Of a stretch of DNA of 25,746 bases, positions 7,450 through 15,902 are shown piece after piece. The DNA is from Tardiphaga sp. (GTDB taxonomy: Bacteria; Pseudomonadota; Alphaproteobacteria; Rhizobiales; Xanthobacteraceae). A program made the position numbers and the translations under genes. Location of the stretch: positions 1-25,746 of the forward strand of contig JACMOT010000097.1 of assembly GCA_014377915.1 (NCBI GenBank), written 5' to 3'. Under the pieces are notes generated by a model. That model saw nothing but the letters and a program-made list of their open reading frames with translations, did no database searches and had not been told where the DNA came from. The number at the start of each line of letters is the position of its first letter. The stretch's first letter is position 1.

Positions 7450-8391
7450 ATGCTCTCTTACATCCTGCGGCGTATTCTTTCGACGTTGCCCGTCATGGGC
7501 ATCGTCGCGATGTTTGTCTTCAGCCTGCTTTACCTGACGCCGGGCGATCCGGCGGCGGTGATCGCCGGCGACCAGCCCAGCGCCCCCGACATTGAAAAGA
7601 TCCGGCAAGGCCTCGGCCTTGACCGGCCGTTTCTGGTGCAGTTCGGGGCGTGGTCCTGGGGCATCCTGCACGGCGATCTCGGCACCTCGATCTTCACCAA
7701 CCTGCCGGTCGCCTCCTTGATCGGGCAGCGCATCGAGCCGACGCTGTCGCTGATGGCGATCACTTTGGTGCTGACCATTCTGATTGCCGTGCCGCTCGGC
7801 GTGATGGCGGCGTGGAAGGCGGGGACCTGGATCGACCGCGGCATCATGGCCTTTGCCGTGTTCGCGTTCTCGCTTCCGGTCTTCGTGGTCGGCTATGTGC
7901 TGGCCTATGTGTTCGCGCTCGAACTCGAATGGCTGCCGGTGCAAGGCTACACGCCGCTGGCCCAGGGCGTCTGGCCGTGGCTGCAGAACCTGATCCTGCC
8001 GTCGATCGCGCTCGGCAGCGTCTACATCGCGCTGATCGCGCGCATCACCCGGGCGTCGATGCTCGAAGTGCTGCAGCAGGACTACATCCGCACCGCGCGC
8101 GCCAAGGGGCTCGATCAGCGCAGCATCCTGTTCGTTCACGCGCTGAAGAACGCCGCCGTGCCGATCGTCACCGTGATCGGTATCGGCATCGCGCTGCTGA
8201 TCGGCGGCGCGGTGGTGACCGAGAGCGTGTTCGCGATTCCCGGCCTCGGCCGATTGACCATCGACGCCATTCTGCGCCGCGACTATCCGGTGATCCAGGG
8301 CATCGTGCTGCTGTTCAGCTTCGTCTATGTGCTGGTCAATCTGATGGTCGATATCACCTACACGTTGGTCGACCCGAGGATCCGCTATTGA
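7450..8391 (+). CDS. ABC transporter permease, DppB/OppB type
   Basis: A 313-aa inner-membrane permease. The N-terminus MLSYILRRILSTLPVMGIV leads into a first membrane helix (about 12-30), followed by the family LTPGDPA motif, a periplasmic loop, and five further helices (about 98-120, 130-155, 180-197, 235-257, 283-303). The EAA coupling loop that contacts the ATPase is at about 212-235 (YIRTARAKGLDQRSILFVHA). Its TGA overlaps the start of the next permease gene, so the two subunits should be made in step. Confidence 0.93.
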   Translation: MLSYILRRILSTLPVMGIVAMFVFSLLYLTPGDPAAVIAGDQPSAPDIEKIRQGLGLDRPFLVQFGAWSWGILHGDLGTSIFTNLPVASLIGQRIEPTLSLMAITLVLTILIAVPLGVMAAWKAGTWIDRGIMAFAVFAFSLPVFVVGYVLAYVFALELEWLPVQGYTPLAQGVWPWLQNLILPSIALGSVYIALIARITRASMLEVLQQDYIRTARAKGLDQRSILFVHALKNAAVPIVTVIGIGIALLIGGAVVTESVFAIPGLGRLTIDAILRRDYPVIQGIVLLFSFVYVLVNLMVDITYTLVDPRIRY

Positions 8392-9311
8392 CCCTTCCGA
8401 CCACCAGCAAGGTTGCGATTCCGCCGGGTCTCGTCATTGCGCCGTCACTTCCGGATCTGCTTCGGCCGGTCAAGATCCGGCGCGGCTTTTTCGGCTTCCT
8501 GCGCAATCATCCGACGGTGGCGATCGGTGGCGGCTTGCTGCTGTGCCTCGTACTGATGGCGGTGTTCGCGCCCTATCTCTGGACCGTCGATCCGACCGCG
8601 CTGGCGCCGGCGCGGCGCACCCGCCCGCCATCCGCGGCGTTCTGGTTCGGCAGCGACATGCTGGGCCGCGACATTTATTCGCGCGTGCTGTACGGCGCGC
8701 GGGTCTCGCTCACCGTCGGCCTGTCGGTGGCTGCTCTGGCCACGCTCGCGGGTCTCGCCATCGGCCTGGTGGCGGGTTTCGTGCGCTGGTCGGACGGCAT
8801 CATCATGCGCTTCGTCGACGGGCTGATGTCGATCCCGCCGATCCTGCTGGCGGTTGCGCTGATGGCGGTGACGCGGGGCAGCGTCGGCAACGTCATCGTG
8901 GCGATCACGATCGCCGAGATCCCGCGCGTGACGCGTCTGGTGCGCAGCGTCGTGCTGTCGCTGCGCGAGCAAGCCTATGTCGACTCCGCCGTGACCTCCG
9001 GCACGCGAACGCCGATGATCATCCTGCGCCACATTTTGCCCAACACCCTGGCGCCGATGCTGGTCCAGGCCACCTATATCTGCGCCAGCGCGATGATCGT
9101 GGAATCCATTCTGTCCTTCATCGGGGCCGGCACGCCGCCAACCATTCCGTCTTGGGGCAACATCATGGCTGAGGGCAGGGCGCTATGGCAGGTCAAGCCA
9201 TTCATCGTGTTCTTTCCTGCGCTGTTCCTGTCGGCCGCCGTGCTCTCCGTGAATCTGCTCGGCGACGGCCTGCGCGATGCGCTCGATCCGCGCATGGCCA
9301 AAAGTCTGTAG
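8388..9311 (+). CDS. ABC transporter permease, DppC/OppC type (TTG start)
   Basis: A 307-aa second permease of the same importer. I place the start at TTG 8388: it overlaps the upstream TGA as TTGA, has GAGGA seven bases before it, and no ATG or GTG occurs in frame until well inside the protein. The frame continues open far upstream, but that part is antiphase to dppB. After a roughly 40-residue cytoplasmic N-terminus come a first helix (about 44-63) and the family signature [21 protein letters not shown] at about 87-107; the EAA loop lies near 195-225 ([20 protein letters not shown]). The first 35 residues are divergent and might be shorter if a non-standard start is used. Confidence 0.9.
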   Translation: MTLPTTSKVAIPPGLVIAPSLPDLLRPVKIRRGFFGFLRNHPTVAIGGGLLLCLVLMAVFAPYLWTVDPTALAPARRTRPPSAAFWFGSDMLGRDIYSRVLYGARVSLTVGLSVAALATLAGLAIGLVAGFVRWSDGIIMRFVDGLMSIPPILLAVALMAVTRGSVGNVIVAITIAEIPRVTRLVRSVVLSLREQAYVDSAVTSGTRTPMIILRHILPNTLAPMLVQATYICASAMIVESILSFIGAGTPPTIPSWGNIMAEGRALWQVKPFIVFFPALFLSAAVLSVNLLGDGLRDALDPRMAKSL

Positions 9312-9322
9312 GAAACCTGTCG

Positions 9323-10312
9323 ATGGCATTGCTCGAAGTCGAGAACCTGCGGACCCATTTTCGCACCCCCGAGGGCATCAACCGTGCCGTCGATGGCGTC
9401 TCGTTCCATGTCGACGAGGGCGAGACGCTGGCCATTGTCGGAGAATCCGGTTGCGGCAAGTCGGTGACTGCGATGTCGCTGCTGCGGCTGATCCCCGAGC
9501 CTCCGGGCAAGATCGCGGGTGCCGTTCGTTTCCAGGGCAAGGACCTGCTGCAACTGTCCGAACACGAGATGCGGTCGATCCGCGGCAACGACATTTCGAT
9601 GATCTTTCAGGAGCCGATGACCAGCCTCAATCCGGTGCTGACCGTCGGTCGCCAGATCGGCGAGACGCTGCGGATGCACCAGGGACTGGACAAGCAGGCC
9701 GCCGAGGCGCGCGCGGTGGAGATGCTGACCCTGGTCGGCATCCCCGAACCGGGGCGTCGCGTCCGTGAGTATCCGCACCAGCTCTCTGGCGGCCAGCGCC
9801 AGCGCGTGATGGTCGCGATGGCGCTCGCCTGCAATCCGCGACTGCTGATCGCCGACGAGCCGACCACGGCGCTCGACGTCACCATCCAGGCGCAGATCCT
9901 GCAGTTGATGCTCGATCTCAAGCGCCGCGTCGGCGCTGCGATCGTGCTGATCACCCACGATCTCGGCGTGGTCGCCCAGGTCGCCGAGCGCGTCATGGTG
10001 ATGTATGCCGGCCGCAAGGTCGAGGAGGCGCTGGTCGCGGACCTGTTCCGCTCGCCGCGTCATCCCTATACCCAGGGACTGCTCGGCGCCGTGCCGAGGC
10101 TTGGCTCCTCGCTATCCGGAACGGCACGGCGTCTCGCCGAAATTCCCGGCCAGGTGCCGAGTCTGAAGGCGCGCATCGACGGCTGCGTGTTTGCCGGACG
10201 CTGTCCTTTGGTCACCGATCTGTGCCGCACCTATGCGCCCGGTCTGGAAGAGAAGGCGCCGCGCCATATCGCCGCCTGCCATTACGCGACGAAAGCGGCG
10301 GTGGCGGCATGA
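9323..10312 (+). CDS. ABC transporter ATP-binding protein, DppD/OppD type
   Basis: A 329-aa ATPase subunit. It shows Walker A GESGCGKS at 40-47, a Q-loop in the [10 protein letters not shown] segment, the signature LSGGQRQRV, Walker [14 protein letters not shown] and the H-loop ITHDLGVV. The C-terminal oligopeptide-transport extension carries the Cys pattern [14 protein letters not shown] plus a later AACH; such cysteines hold a [4Fe-4S] cluster in structurally characterised DppD proteins. ATG 9323 with AGGAA eight bases upstream is preferred to a frame starting at 9185 inside the permease gene. It overlaps the next ATPase gene by four bases. Confidence 0.93.
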   Translation: MALLEVENLRTHFRTPEGINRAVDGVSFHVDEGETLAIVGESGCGKSVTAMSLLRLIPEPPGKIAGAVRFQGKDLLQLSEHEMRSIRGNDISMIFQEPMTSLNPVLTVGRQIGETLRMHQGLDKQAAEARAVEMLTLVGIPEPGRRVREYPHQLSGGQRQRVMVAMALACNPRLLIADEPTTALDVTIQAQILQLMLDLKRRVGAAIVLITHDLGVVAQVAERVMVMYAGRKVEEALVADLFRSPRHPYTQGLLGAVPRLGSSLSGTARRLAEIPGQVPSLKARIDGCVFAGRCPLVTDLCRTYAPGLEEKAPRHIAACHYATKAAVAA

Positions 10313-11313
10313 GCGCCCCGCTGCTCCAGGTCAACGACCTCAAGAAGCATTTTCCGGTTCGCGGCGGCCTGTTCAGCCGCAAGGCCGTTGTCTACGCGGT
10401 GGTCGGCGTGTCCTTCGAGGTGGCGCGTGGCGAGACGCTGTCGCTGGTCGGTGAGTCCGGCTGCGGCAAGTCGACGGTCGGTCGTGCCATCCTGCGGCTG
10501 TTCGATATTACTTCCGGTCAATTGGTGCTGGATGGCCAGCGGATCGACGACCTGCCGCCTGGCAGCCTGCGCGGCATGCGCCGCCGCGTCCAGGTGGTGT
10601 TCCAGGATCCGTTCTCGAGCCTCAATCCGCGGATGCGCGTGCGCGACATCCTGGCCGAGCCGATCCGCAATTTCGGCCTGGCGAAAGATGCCGCCGAACT
10701 GGAAGCCAAGGTCGCGGCGCTGATGGATACCGTGCGCCTGCCGCGCGATGCGCTGGACCGCCGGCCGCATGAATTTTCCGGTGGCCAGCGCCAGCGCATC
10801 TGCATCGCGCGGGCGCTGGCGGCGGAGCCCGAGCTGGTCGTCTGTGACGAGGCGGTTTCGGCGCTCGACGTCTCGGTCAAGGCGCAGATCGTCAATCTGC
10901 TGCAGGATTTGCAGCAGCAGTTCGGCCTGGCGCTGTTGTTCATCAGCCACGACCTCGCCGTGGTCGAGCACATGACGCACCGCGTCGCGGTGATGTATCT
11001 CGGCAAGATCGTCGAGATGGCTGGCCGGCAGCAGATCTTTACGGCGCCCAAGCATCCCTACACCCAGGCACTTCTCTCGGCTGTGCCGCTGCCGGATCCC
11101 GGCGCGGATCGCAACCCGATCATCCTCAAGGGCGACGTGCCGAGCCCGATCAATCCGCCCAGCGGCTGCCGCTTCCACACTCGCTGTCCCTATGTGTTCG
11201 ATCGCTGCCGGATCGACGAGCCAGAATTGCGATCGCGCGGCGACGGGCAGTGGGCGGCGTGCCATCTCGACGATCTGCCGGAACGGCCGGGTCCTGCCGC
11301 CGCGGCTGTCTGA
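10309..11313 (+). CDS. ABC transporter ATP-binding protein, DppF/OppF type
   Basis: A 334-aa partner ATPase. Walker [10 protein letters not shown] is at 48-56, the Q-loop in [14 protein letters not shown], the signature is FSGGQRQRI, Walker B is [13 protein letters not shown] and the H-loop [11 protein letters not shown]. The [16 protein letters not shown] insertion after strand 1 and the C-terminal Cys motif [14 protein letters not shown] are typical of DppF/OppF. The start ATG overlaps the preceding TGA as ATGA. This completes a five-gene importer with no missing subunit. Confidence 0.93.
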   Translation: MSAPLLQVNDLKKHFPVRGGLFSRKAVVYAVVGVSFEVARGETLSLVGESGCGKSTVGRAILRLFDITSGQLVLDGQRIDDLPPGSLRGMRRRVQVVFQDPFSSLNPRMRVRDILAEPIRNFGLAKDAAELEAKVAALMDTVRLPRDALDRRPHEFSGGQRQRICIARALAAEPELVVCDEAVSALDVSVKAQIVNLLQDLQQQFGLALLFISHDLAVVEHMTHRVAVMYLGKIVEMAGRQQIFTAPKHPYTQALLSAVPLPDPGADRNPIILKGDVPSPINPPSGCRFHTRCPYVFDRCRIDEPELRSRGDGQWAACHLDDLPERPGPAAAAV

Positions 11314-11406
11314 TGGCCGGTATCCTGGAGCCGTAATGCGCAAATGCCACGGCATGACGATGCGAGGGCACAGAAATTGCTTTCTCGCTGATATCAGGAG
11401 GAGCGG

Positions 11407-12504
11407 ATGTTGGCTGAGGCAAAGGGAAGTCGTTCGCTCGTCGTCGACGGCATCACCCATCGCTACCCGGGGGGCGCCATCGCCGTCGAGAACATCAATC
11501 TCGATGTGAAGGGTGGCGAGATCATTGCCCTGCTGGGTCCGTCGGGCTGCGGCAAGACCACCTTGCTGCGCATCGTGGCCGGCTTCATCGCGCAGACCCA
11601 GGGGCGCATCATCATCGGCGATGACATCGTCGACCGGCTGCCGCCTAATCGCCGCGCCGTCGGCATCGTGTTTCAGAACTACGCCTTGTTTCCACATCTC
11701 ACGATTGCCGAGAACGTCGCCTATGGGCTGGCCGCGCGCGGCGTCGACAAGGCGACGCAGAAGCGCGAGGCGCGGCGGCTGCTTGAACTGGTACAGTTGT
11801 CGGCGATGGGCGAGCGTCTGCCACGGCAATTGTCCGGCGGCCAGCAGCAGCGCGTGGCGCTGGCCCGTGCGCTGGCGATCAAGCCCTCGATCCTGCTGCT
11901 CGACGAACCATTCGCCGCGCTGGACAAGAATTTGCGATTGGACATGCAGATCGAGGTCAAGCGGCTGCAACGCGTCTCCGGGATTACCACGCTGATTGTC
12001 ACGCACGATCAGGAAGAAGCTTTGTCGATGGCCGACCGGGTCGCTGTTCTCAGCCAGGGGCATCTCGAACAGTTCGGCTCGCCCTCCGATGTCTACGACC
12101 GTCCGCGCACGCTGTTCGTCAACACCTTCGTCGGATCGACCAACCGCATGGCCGGCACGCTGCTCGCGGCCGATGCGACGGGTGCAAAGGTGCGGCTCGA
12201 TGTCGGGGCCGACATCGTGACGCGATCTCCGGCGCAGCCGGTTGCGGAAGGCGGACGTGTCACCGTCTGTATCCGGCCCGAGCATCTGCAATTCGTCAGC
12301 GACGACAGCGGCTTTGCCGGCGTGGTCGGAATGGCGCTGCCGCTCGGCGCCACCGTCGTCCATGAAGTCATGATGGGAGACGGCTCCGCGGTCAAAGTCT
12401 CGCAGGCGCGTTTCGGGGAGACCCGCCTGCTGGAGAACGGCGTTGCGGTGCGCGTCGCACCGCTCGCGCCGACGCTCGCCAATGTCTTCTCCGCATCCAT
12501 TTGA
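11407..12504 (+). CDS. ABC transporter ATP-binding protein, spermidine/putrescine (PotA-like) or organic-anion type
   Basis: A 365-aa ATPase with Walker A GPSGCGKTT at 44-52, Q-loop IVFQNYALFPHL, signature LSGGQQQRV, Walker B ILLLDEPFAALD and H-loop VTHDQEEAL. Beyond about residue 245 comes a TOBE-type regulatory domain (VCIRPEHLQF), which marks the CUT1/PotA/FbpC group rather than the peptide group just upstream. A strong AGGAGGAG lies directly before the ATG at 11407. It is separated from dppF by 93 bases and starts the second importer, whose other subunits follow at 31, 8 and 3 bases. Confidence 0.92.
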   Translation: MLAEAKGSRSLVVDGITHRYPGGAIAVENINLDVKGGEIIALLGPSGCGKTTLLRIVAGFIAQTQGRIIIGDDIVDRLPPNRRAVGIVFQNYALFPHLTIAENVAYGLAARGVDKATQKREARRLLELVQLSAMGERLPRQLSGGQQQRVALARALAIKPSILLLDEPFAALDKNLRLDMQIEVKRLQRVSGITTLIVTHDQEEALSMADRVAVLSQGHLEQFGSPSDVYDRPRTLFVNTFVGSTNRMAGTLLAADATGAKVRLDVGADIVTRSPAQPVAEGGRVTVCIRPEHLQFVSDDSGFAGVVGMALPLGATVVHEVMMGDGSAVKVSQARFGETRLLENGVAVRVAPLAPTLANVFSASI

Positions 12505-12535
12505 ACGCAACATGAATCTCAACGGGAGCAGCCTG

Positions 12536-13579
12536 ATGATCAATCGCCGAAGCCTCTTGACCACCGCATTGGCGCTGGGCGCCACCAGGGCGTTTCCCGG
12601 ACTGAGCTATGCGCAGGCGCGCCCGCTGGTGTTCGCGACCTTTACCGGAAGCTGGGAAGAGGCGCACAAGGCGGTCCTCGTGCCCGCCTTCCGCAAGGCG
12701 AACGCCGACGCGGCGATCGTGCTCGACCCGATGCTGTCGGTCGACCAGATCGCCAAGATCAACGCGTCGCGCGGCAATCCGCCGATCGACGTCATGCTGC
12801 ACGATCCGGGCCCGGCGCTGGTCGCGATCGCGCAGGACCTGGTCGAGCCCTATCCGGTGGAGAAGAGCGCCTACTTCAAGGACCTGATCGGCGAAGCCCA
12901 GGAGGTCACCGGCCCGGCGCCGTTCTTCCAGGTCGTCGGTCTTACCTACAATCCCGAGACCATCAAGACCGCGCCGACCTCATGGGCGGATCTGTGGAAG
13001 CCGGAATACAAGGGGCGCGTCGGCATCACCAACCTCAATTCGACGCTGGGCACCGGCTGGCTGGTCGAGGTCGCGCGCATGCATGGCGGCTCCGAAACCA
13101 ATATCGATCCGGGCTTCAAGGCGCTCGAAGCGTTGAAACCCAATCTGGCGGCGGTGGCGGCCAATCCGGGGGCGCTGGCGACCTTGTTTCAGCAGGGCCA
13201 GGTCGACATCTCGCCGGGCAATTTCAACGCCATCCAGATTCTCAAGGCCCGCGGCGTGCCGGTCGAGTTCGTGGCGCCGAAGGAGGGTGCCATCGCCTTC
13301 AAGACCACGATCCATATCGTCAAGAACTCGCCGAACAAGGAGCTGGCCTTCAAGCTGATCGAGGCGGCGCTGTCGCCCGAGGTGCAGTCCACCTTGATGA
13401 ACTCGCCCTATCTGATCGTCCCGACCAATTCGAAGGTCGCGATGGGCGGCGAGATTGCGCGTGTGCTGGCGAAGGACAGCGACGACCTGAAGAAGAAGTT
13501 CGTGTTCCAGGACTGGAAGAAGATCAACGAGCAGCGCTCGGCGTGGATCGAACGCTTCAATCGCGAAATCAGGATCTGA
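12536..13579 (+). CDS. ABC transporter substrate-binding protein, PotD-like / family 8-type
   Basis: A 347-aa periplasmic binding protein. The Tat-like signal is MINRRSLLTTALALGAT with likely cleavage after SYAQA (27). The mature fold begins PLVFATFTGSWEEAHKAVLVPAF and contains the polyamine/iron-binding family motif SWADLWKPEYKGRVGI, which forms the hinge. Start at ATG 12536 is supported by GGGAG seven bases upstream and places the twin Arg at positions 4-5; an ATG at 12512 has no ribosome site. Polyamine, opine, thiamine-like, phosphonate or organic-anion ligands are all possible. Confidence 0.9.
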   Translation: MINRRSLLTTALALGATRAFPGLSYAQARPLVFATFTGSWEEAHKAVLVPAFRKANADAAIVLDPMLSVDQIAKINASRGNPPIDVMLHDPGPALVAIAQDLVEPYPVEKSAYFKDLIGEAQEVTGPAPFFQVVGLTYNPETIKTAPTSWADLWKPEYKGRVGITNLNSTLGTGWLVEVARMHGGSETNIDPGFKALEALKPNLAAVAANPGALATLFQQGQVDISPGNFNAIQILKARGVPVEFVAPKEGAIAFKTTIHIVKNSPNKELAFKLIEAALSPEVQSTLMNSPYLIVPTNSKVAMGGEIARVLAKDSDDLKKKFVFQDWKKINEQRSAWIERFNREIRI

Positions 13580-13587
13580 GACCCGCC

Positions 13588-14451
13588 ATGTCGGCTGCAT
13601 CGGTTCCGCGCGACGCAACGTCCTACAGTATCGGGCTGGCGCTGCCGCTGGCTTTGTTCTTCCTGGTGTTCTTCGTCGCGCCGCTGCTGCAGCTGTTCGT
13701 CCTTTCCCTGCACAATGATCCGGCCAGTGCCGTCTGGGGCATCGGCCAGTACGTTCATTTTCTGACCGATCCGTTCAGTCTTGGCGTGCTCGGTTCGACG
13801 CTGCTGCTCGGCGTGGAAGTGACACTGCTGTGCCTCTTCCTCGGCTTTCCGATCGCCTGGCTCTACCATCGGGTCGGGCCGCGCCTGCAGACGCTGATCA
13901 TTCTCATCGTTCTGCTGCCGCTGCTGACCAGCGTCGTGGTGCGGACCTTTGCCTGGATCGTCATTCTCGGCCGCCAGGGCATCATCAATACGACGCTGCT
14001 GTCGACCGGCATGGTCGATACGCCGATCAAGCTGCTCTACACCCAGTTCGGCGTCGTGCTGGCGCTCGCGCAGGTACAGATGCCGCTGATGACGCTGCCG
14101 CTGATCACCGCGCTCGGCCGCATCGACCTGAACCTCGAGGACGCCTCCTGTTCGCTCGGGGCCGGAAGCTGGTGCACCTTCTGGCGCGTGGTGCTGCCGC
14201 TGTCGCTGCCCGGCGTGATCGCCGGCTGCACGTTGACCTTTGCCGCCGCGATCACCGCCTTCATCACGCAGTCGCTGATCGGCGGCGGGCAGATGCTGTT
14301 CATGCCGATGTATCTCTACCAGCAGGCCTCCACCTTGCAGAACTGGCCGTTTGCCGGCGCGATCTCGATCATCTTTCTGCTCGCGGTCCTCGCGGTGGTC
14401 TCGGCCTTCAACATGCTGGGCCGGCTGTCCCGCGGCTATGGCGGAGGCTGA
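13588..14451 (+). CDS. ABC transporter permease, PotB-like
   Basis: A 287-aa inner-membrane permease. Hydrophobic helices include residues about 14-38 (IGLALPLALFFLVFFVAPLL), 70-90, 100-125, 145-165, 205-230 and 250-272. The EAA coupling loop lies at about 188-213 (LEDASCSLGAGSWCTFWRVV followed by LPLSLPGVIAG). Start at ATG 13588, eight bases after the binding-protein stop; the long frame running upstream to 12982 is a shadow of that gene. Pairs with the next permease to form the channel of the second importer. Confidence 0.92.
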   Translation: MSAASVPRDATSYSIGLALPLALFFLVFFVAPLLQLFVLSLHNDPASAVWGIGQYVHFLTDPFSLGVLGSTLLLGVEVTLLCLFLGFPIAWLYHRVGPRLQTLIILIVLLPLLTSVVVRTFAWIVILGRQGIINTTLLSTGMVDTPIKLLYTQFGVVLALAQVQMPLMTLPLITALGRIDLNLEDASCSLGAGSWCTFWRVVLPLSLPGVIAGCTLTFAAAITAFITQSLIGGGQMLFMPMYLYQQASTLQNWPFAGAISIIFLLAVLAVVSAFNMLGRLSRGYGGG

Positions 14452-14454
14452 GCG

Positions 14455-15270
14455 ATGGGCGGACGCAAGCGTACCTGGGAAGCCATCAGCTACGAAGTGA
14501 TCATGACCGTGATCGCGATTGTCGCGCTGATCGTCATCATCGCGCCGTCGCTGGTGGTGTTGATCGTCTCCTTCACCAACGGCTTCTCGCTCAAATTCCC
14601 GCCACCGGGCTATTCGACGCGCTGGTACGTCGAATTATGGGACGCCTGGCAGCTTCACTTCGCGGCGCGCAACAGTTTTGTGGTAGCGATGTGGTCGACC
14701 GGCCTGTCGGTGGTGCTCGGCGTCGCCGCCGCGCTGGCGATCTCGCGCTCGCCGACCCTGTCGGCACGGATTCTCGATTCGCTGTTCATGTCGCCGCTGG
14801 TGCTGCCGGCGCTGGCCTTCGGCCTGTCGGCGCTGATGCTGTTCTCGCTGGTCGGCATGCCGGTCTCCATCCTGACCCTGGTGATCGGCCACACGGTCGT
14901 GTGCGTTCCTTACGTGGTCCGCAACACCGTGGCGGCGCTGACCCAGCTTGAGCCTGCGCTGCTGGAGAGCTCCACGGCGCTGGGGGCCAGCCGCTTCTAT
15001 ACGTTCCGGCGAATCGTGTTGCCGCTGATCCGCCCTGGGATCATCGCTGGCGCCTTCATCGCCTTCATGTCGTCGTTCGACAACGTGCCGGTGTCGCTGT
15101 TCCTGCGCGATGCCGCCACCGACATGCTGCCGATCCGGATGTGGCAGGGTCTCGAGAGCAAGCTCGGCGTGACCATCGCGGCGCCATCCAGCGTTCTGAT
15201 CATCGCCACGGTGGCGCTGATGGCGATCATGGAACGCGTCGCCGGCCTGTCGAAGCGGCTGACGAGCTGA
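14455..15270 (+). CDS. ABC transporter permease, PotC-like
   Basis: A 271-aa permease with a first helix at about 13-37 and the typical FTNGFSLKFPPPGYSTRWYV loop that precedes the MetI domain in PotC-type subunits. The EAA loop is at about 162-190 (LLESSTALGASRFYTFRRIV, then LPLIRPGIIAG). GGAGG lies eight bases before the ATG, within the end of the preceding gene, only three bases of spacer. It ends the eleven-kilobase plus-strand run; a palindromic repeat follows after 36 bases. Confidence 0.92.
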   Translation: MGGRKRTWEAISYEVIMTVIAIVALIVIIAPSLVVLIVSFTNGFSLKFPPPGYSTRWYVELWDAWQLHFAARNSFVVAMWSTGLSVVLGVAAALAISRSPTLSARILDSLFMSPLVLPALAFGLSALMLFSLVGMPVSILTLVIGHTVVCVPYVVRNTVAALTQLEPALLESSTALGASRFYTFRRIVLPLIRPGIIAGAFIAFMSSFDNVPVSLFLRDAATDMLPIRMWQGLESKLGVTIAAPSSVLIIATVALMAIMERVAGLSKRLTS

Positions 15271-15306
15271 GGCGCCGCGGAGCGTGTTTTTGCTCGCTGA
15301 AATCGT

Positions 15307-15439
15307 GTCCCGGACGCGGTGCATTGCGCCTCCGCCAGGAGGCGTAGTGCACCGCGGAGCCGGGACCATACCAAACGCCAGCGTTCGCTACGCTCCCGGC
15401 TCTGCGAAGCAGCGCTTTGTGCCGCATCGCGTCCGGGAC
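15307..15439. repeat. Intergenic palindromic repeat, copy 2
   Basis: A 133-bp element with perfect 12-bp inverted ends, GTCCCGGACGCG (15307-15318) and CGCGTCCGGGAC (15428-15439). Inside, GAGCCGGGA and TCCCGGCTC form a second pair of arms, so the whole should fold as a long branched hairpin. The left end is identical to copy 1 at 5537. It sits between convergent genes, where it could end transcription from both sides, though neither side has a T-tract. Confidence 0.75.
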
Positions 15440-15479
15440 AAGTGCGCCCCGGTTAAACCCGTTACGATCCCGCTCTAGA

Positions 15480-15821
15480 CTAGGCGCCGCGAAACAGCGA
15501 ATAGCCCCAGCGGGTGAATTTCAGCGGCAGGTGAAAATGCTCATCGGTCTGCTCGATCCTGAAACGGAACGGCACCATAGTGAGAAAGCCGGCGCCGGCC
15601 TGGTCGGCGAAGAATTCGCCGAGATGGAACAGCACTTCATATTCGCCGGCTTCGATACCGGCGCCGTGGGTGATCGGATGATCCAGCGTGCCGTTGGCGC
15701 CAAGCCGGCCGTCGGCGATCTGGCTGCGTAACGGATCGATCCGCCAGATTTCAACCCGCAGGCCCACCGCCGGGCGTCCACTGGCCACGTCGACCGCATG
15801 AATGGATATTCCGCCGGCCAT
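15480..15821 (-). CDS. 5-hydroxyisourate hydrolase-like (transthyretin-related) protein with altered C-terminus
   Basis: A 113-aa protein, the normal length for the bacterial enzyme that opens 5-hydroxyisourate after urate oxidation. The start ISIHAVDVASGRPA gives the conserved first His (H8), IADGRLG offers the conserved Arg (R39), and EHFHLPLKFTRWGYSLFRGA gives the second His (H97) and the family end. The C-terminal tetrapeptide is FRGA instead of the hallmark YRGS, so the terminal Ser and the Tyr hydroxyl that help shape the active site are missing. No signal peptide, so cytoplasmic. GGGAGA lies before ATG 15821. No urate oxidase or OHCU decarboxylase gene is nearby, so a purine role is not supported by context. 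Confidence 0.85.
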   Translation of the reverse strand: MAGGISIHAVDVASGRPAVGLRVEIWRIDPLRSQIADGRLGANGTLDHPITHGAGIEAGEYEVLFHLGEFFADQAGAGFLTMVPFRFRIEQTDEHFHLPLKFTRWGYSLFRGA

Positions 15822-15902
15822 CTGGTCTCCCGTGCGTCAGGCTGGTGCGCATATAGCCTGTTCAGATAGCGGAGATTAATGACTGCAGGTCGCTACGGGA
15901 AG

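Noticed and set aside
10282..12585. A 767-codon open frame on the minus strand over the ATPase genes
   Set aside because: It is antisense to two clear ABC ATPase genes with intact motifs, is rich in Arg, His, Asp and Gln as expected from mirrored GC-rich codons, and shows no domain.
15307..15439. Rho-independent terminator for the importer operon
   Set aside because: The structure is a long palindrome, but no T-tract follows on either strand and a related copy lies elsewhere, so I class it as a repeat.
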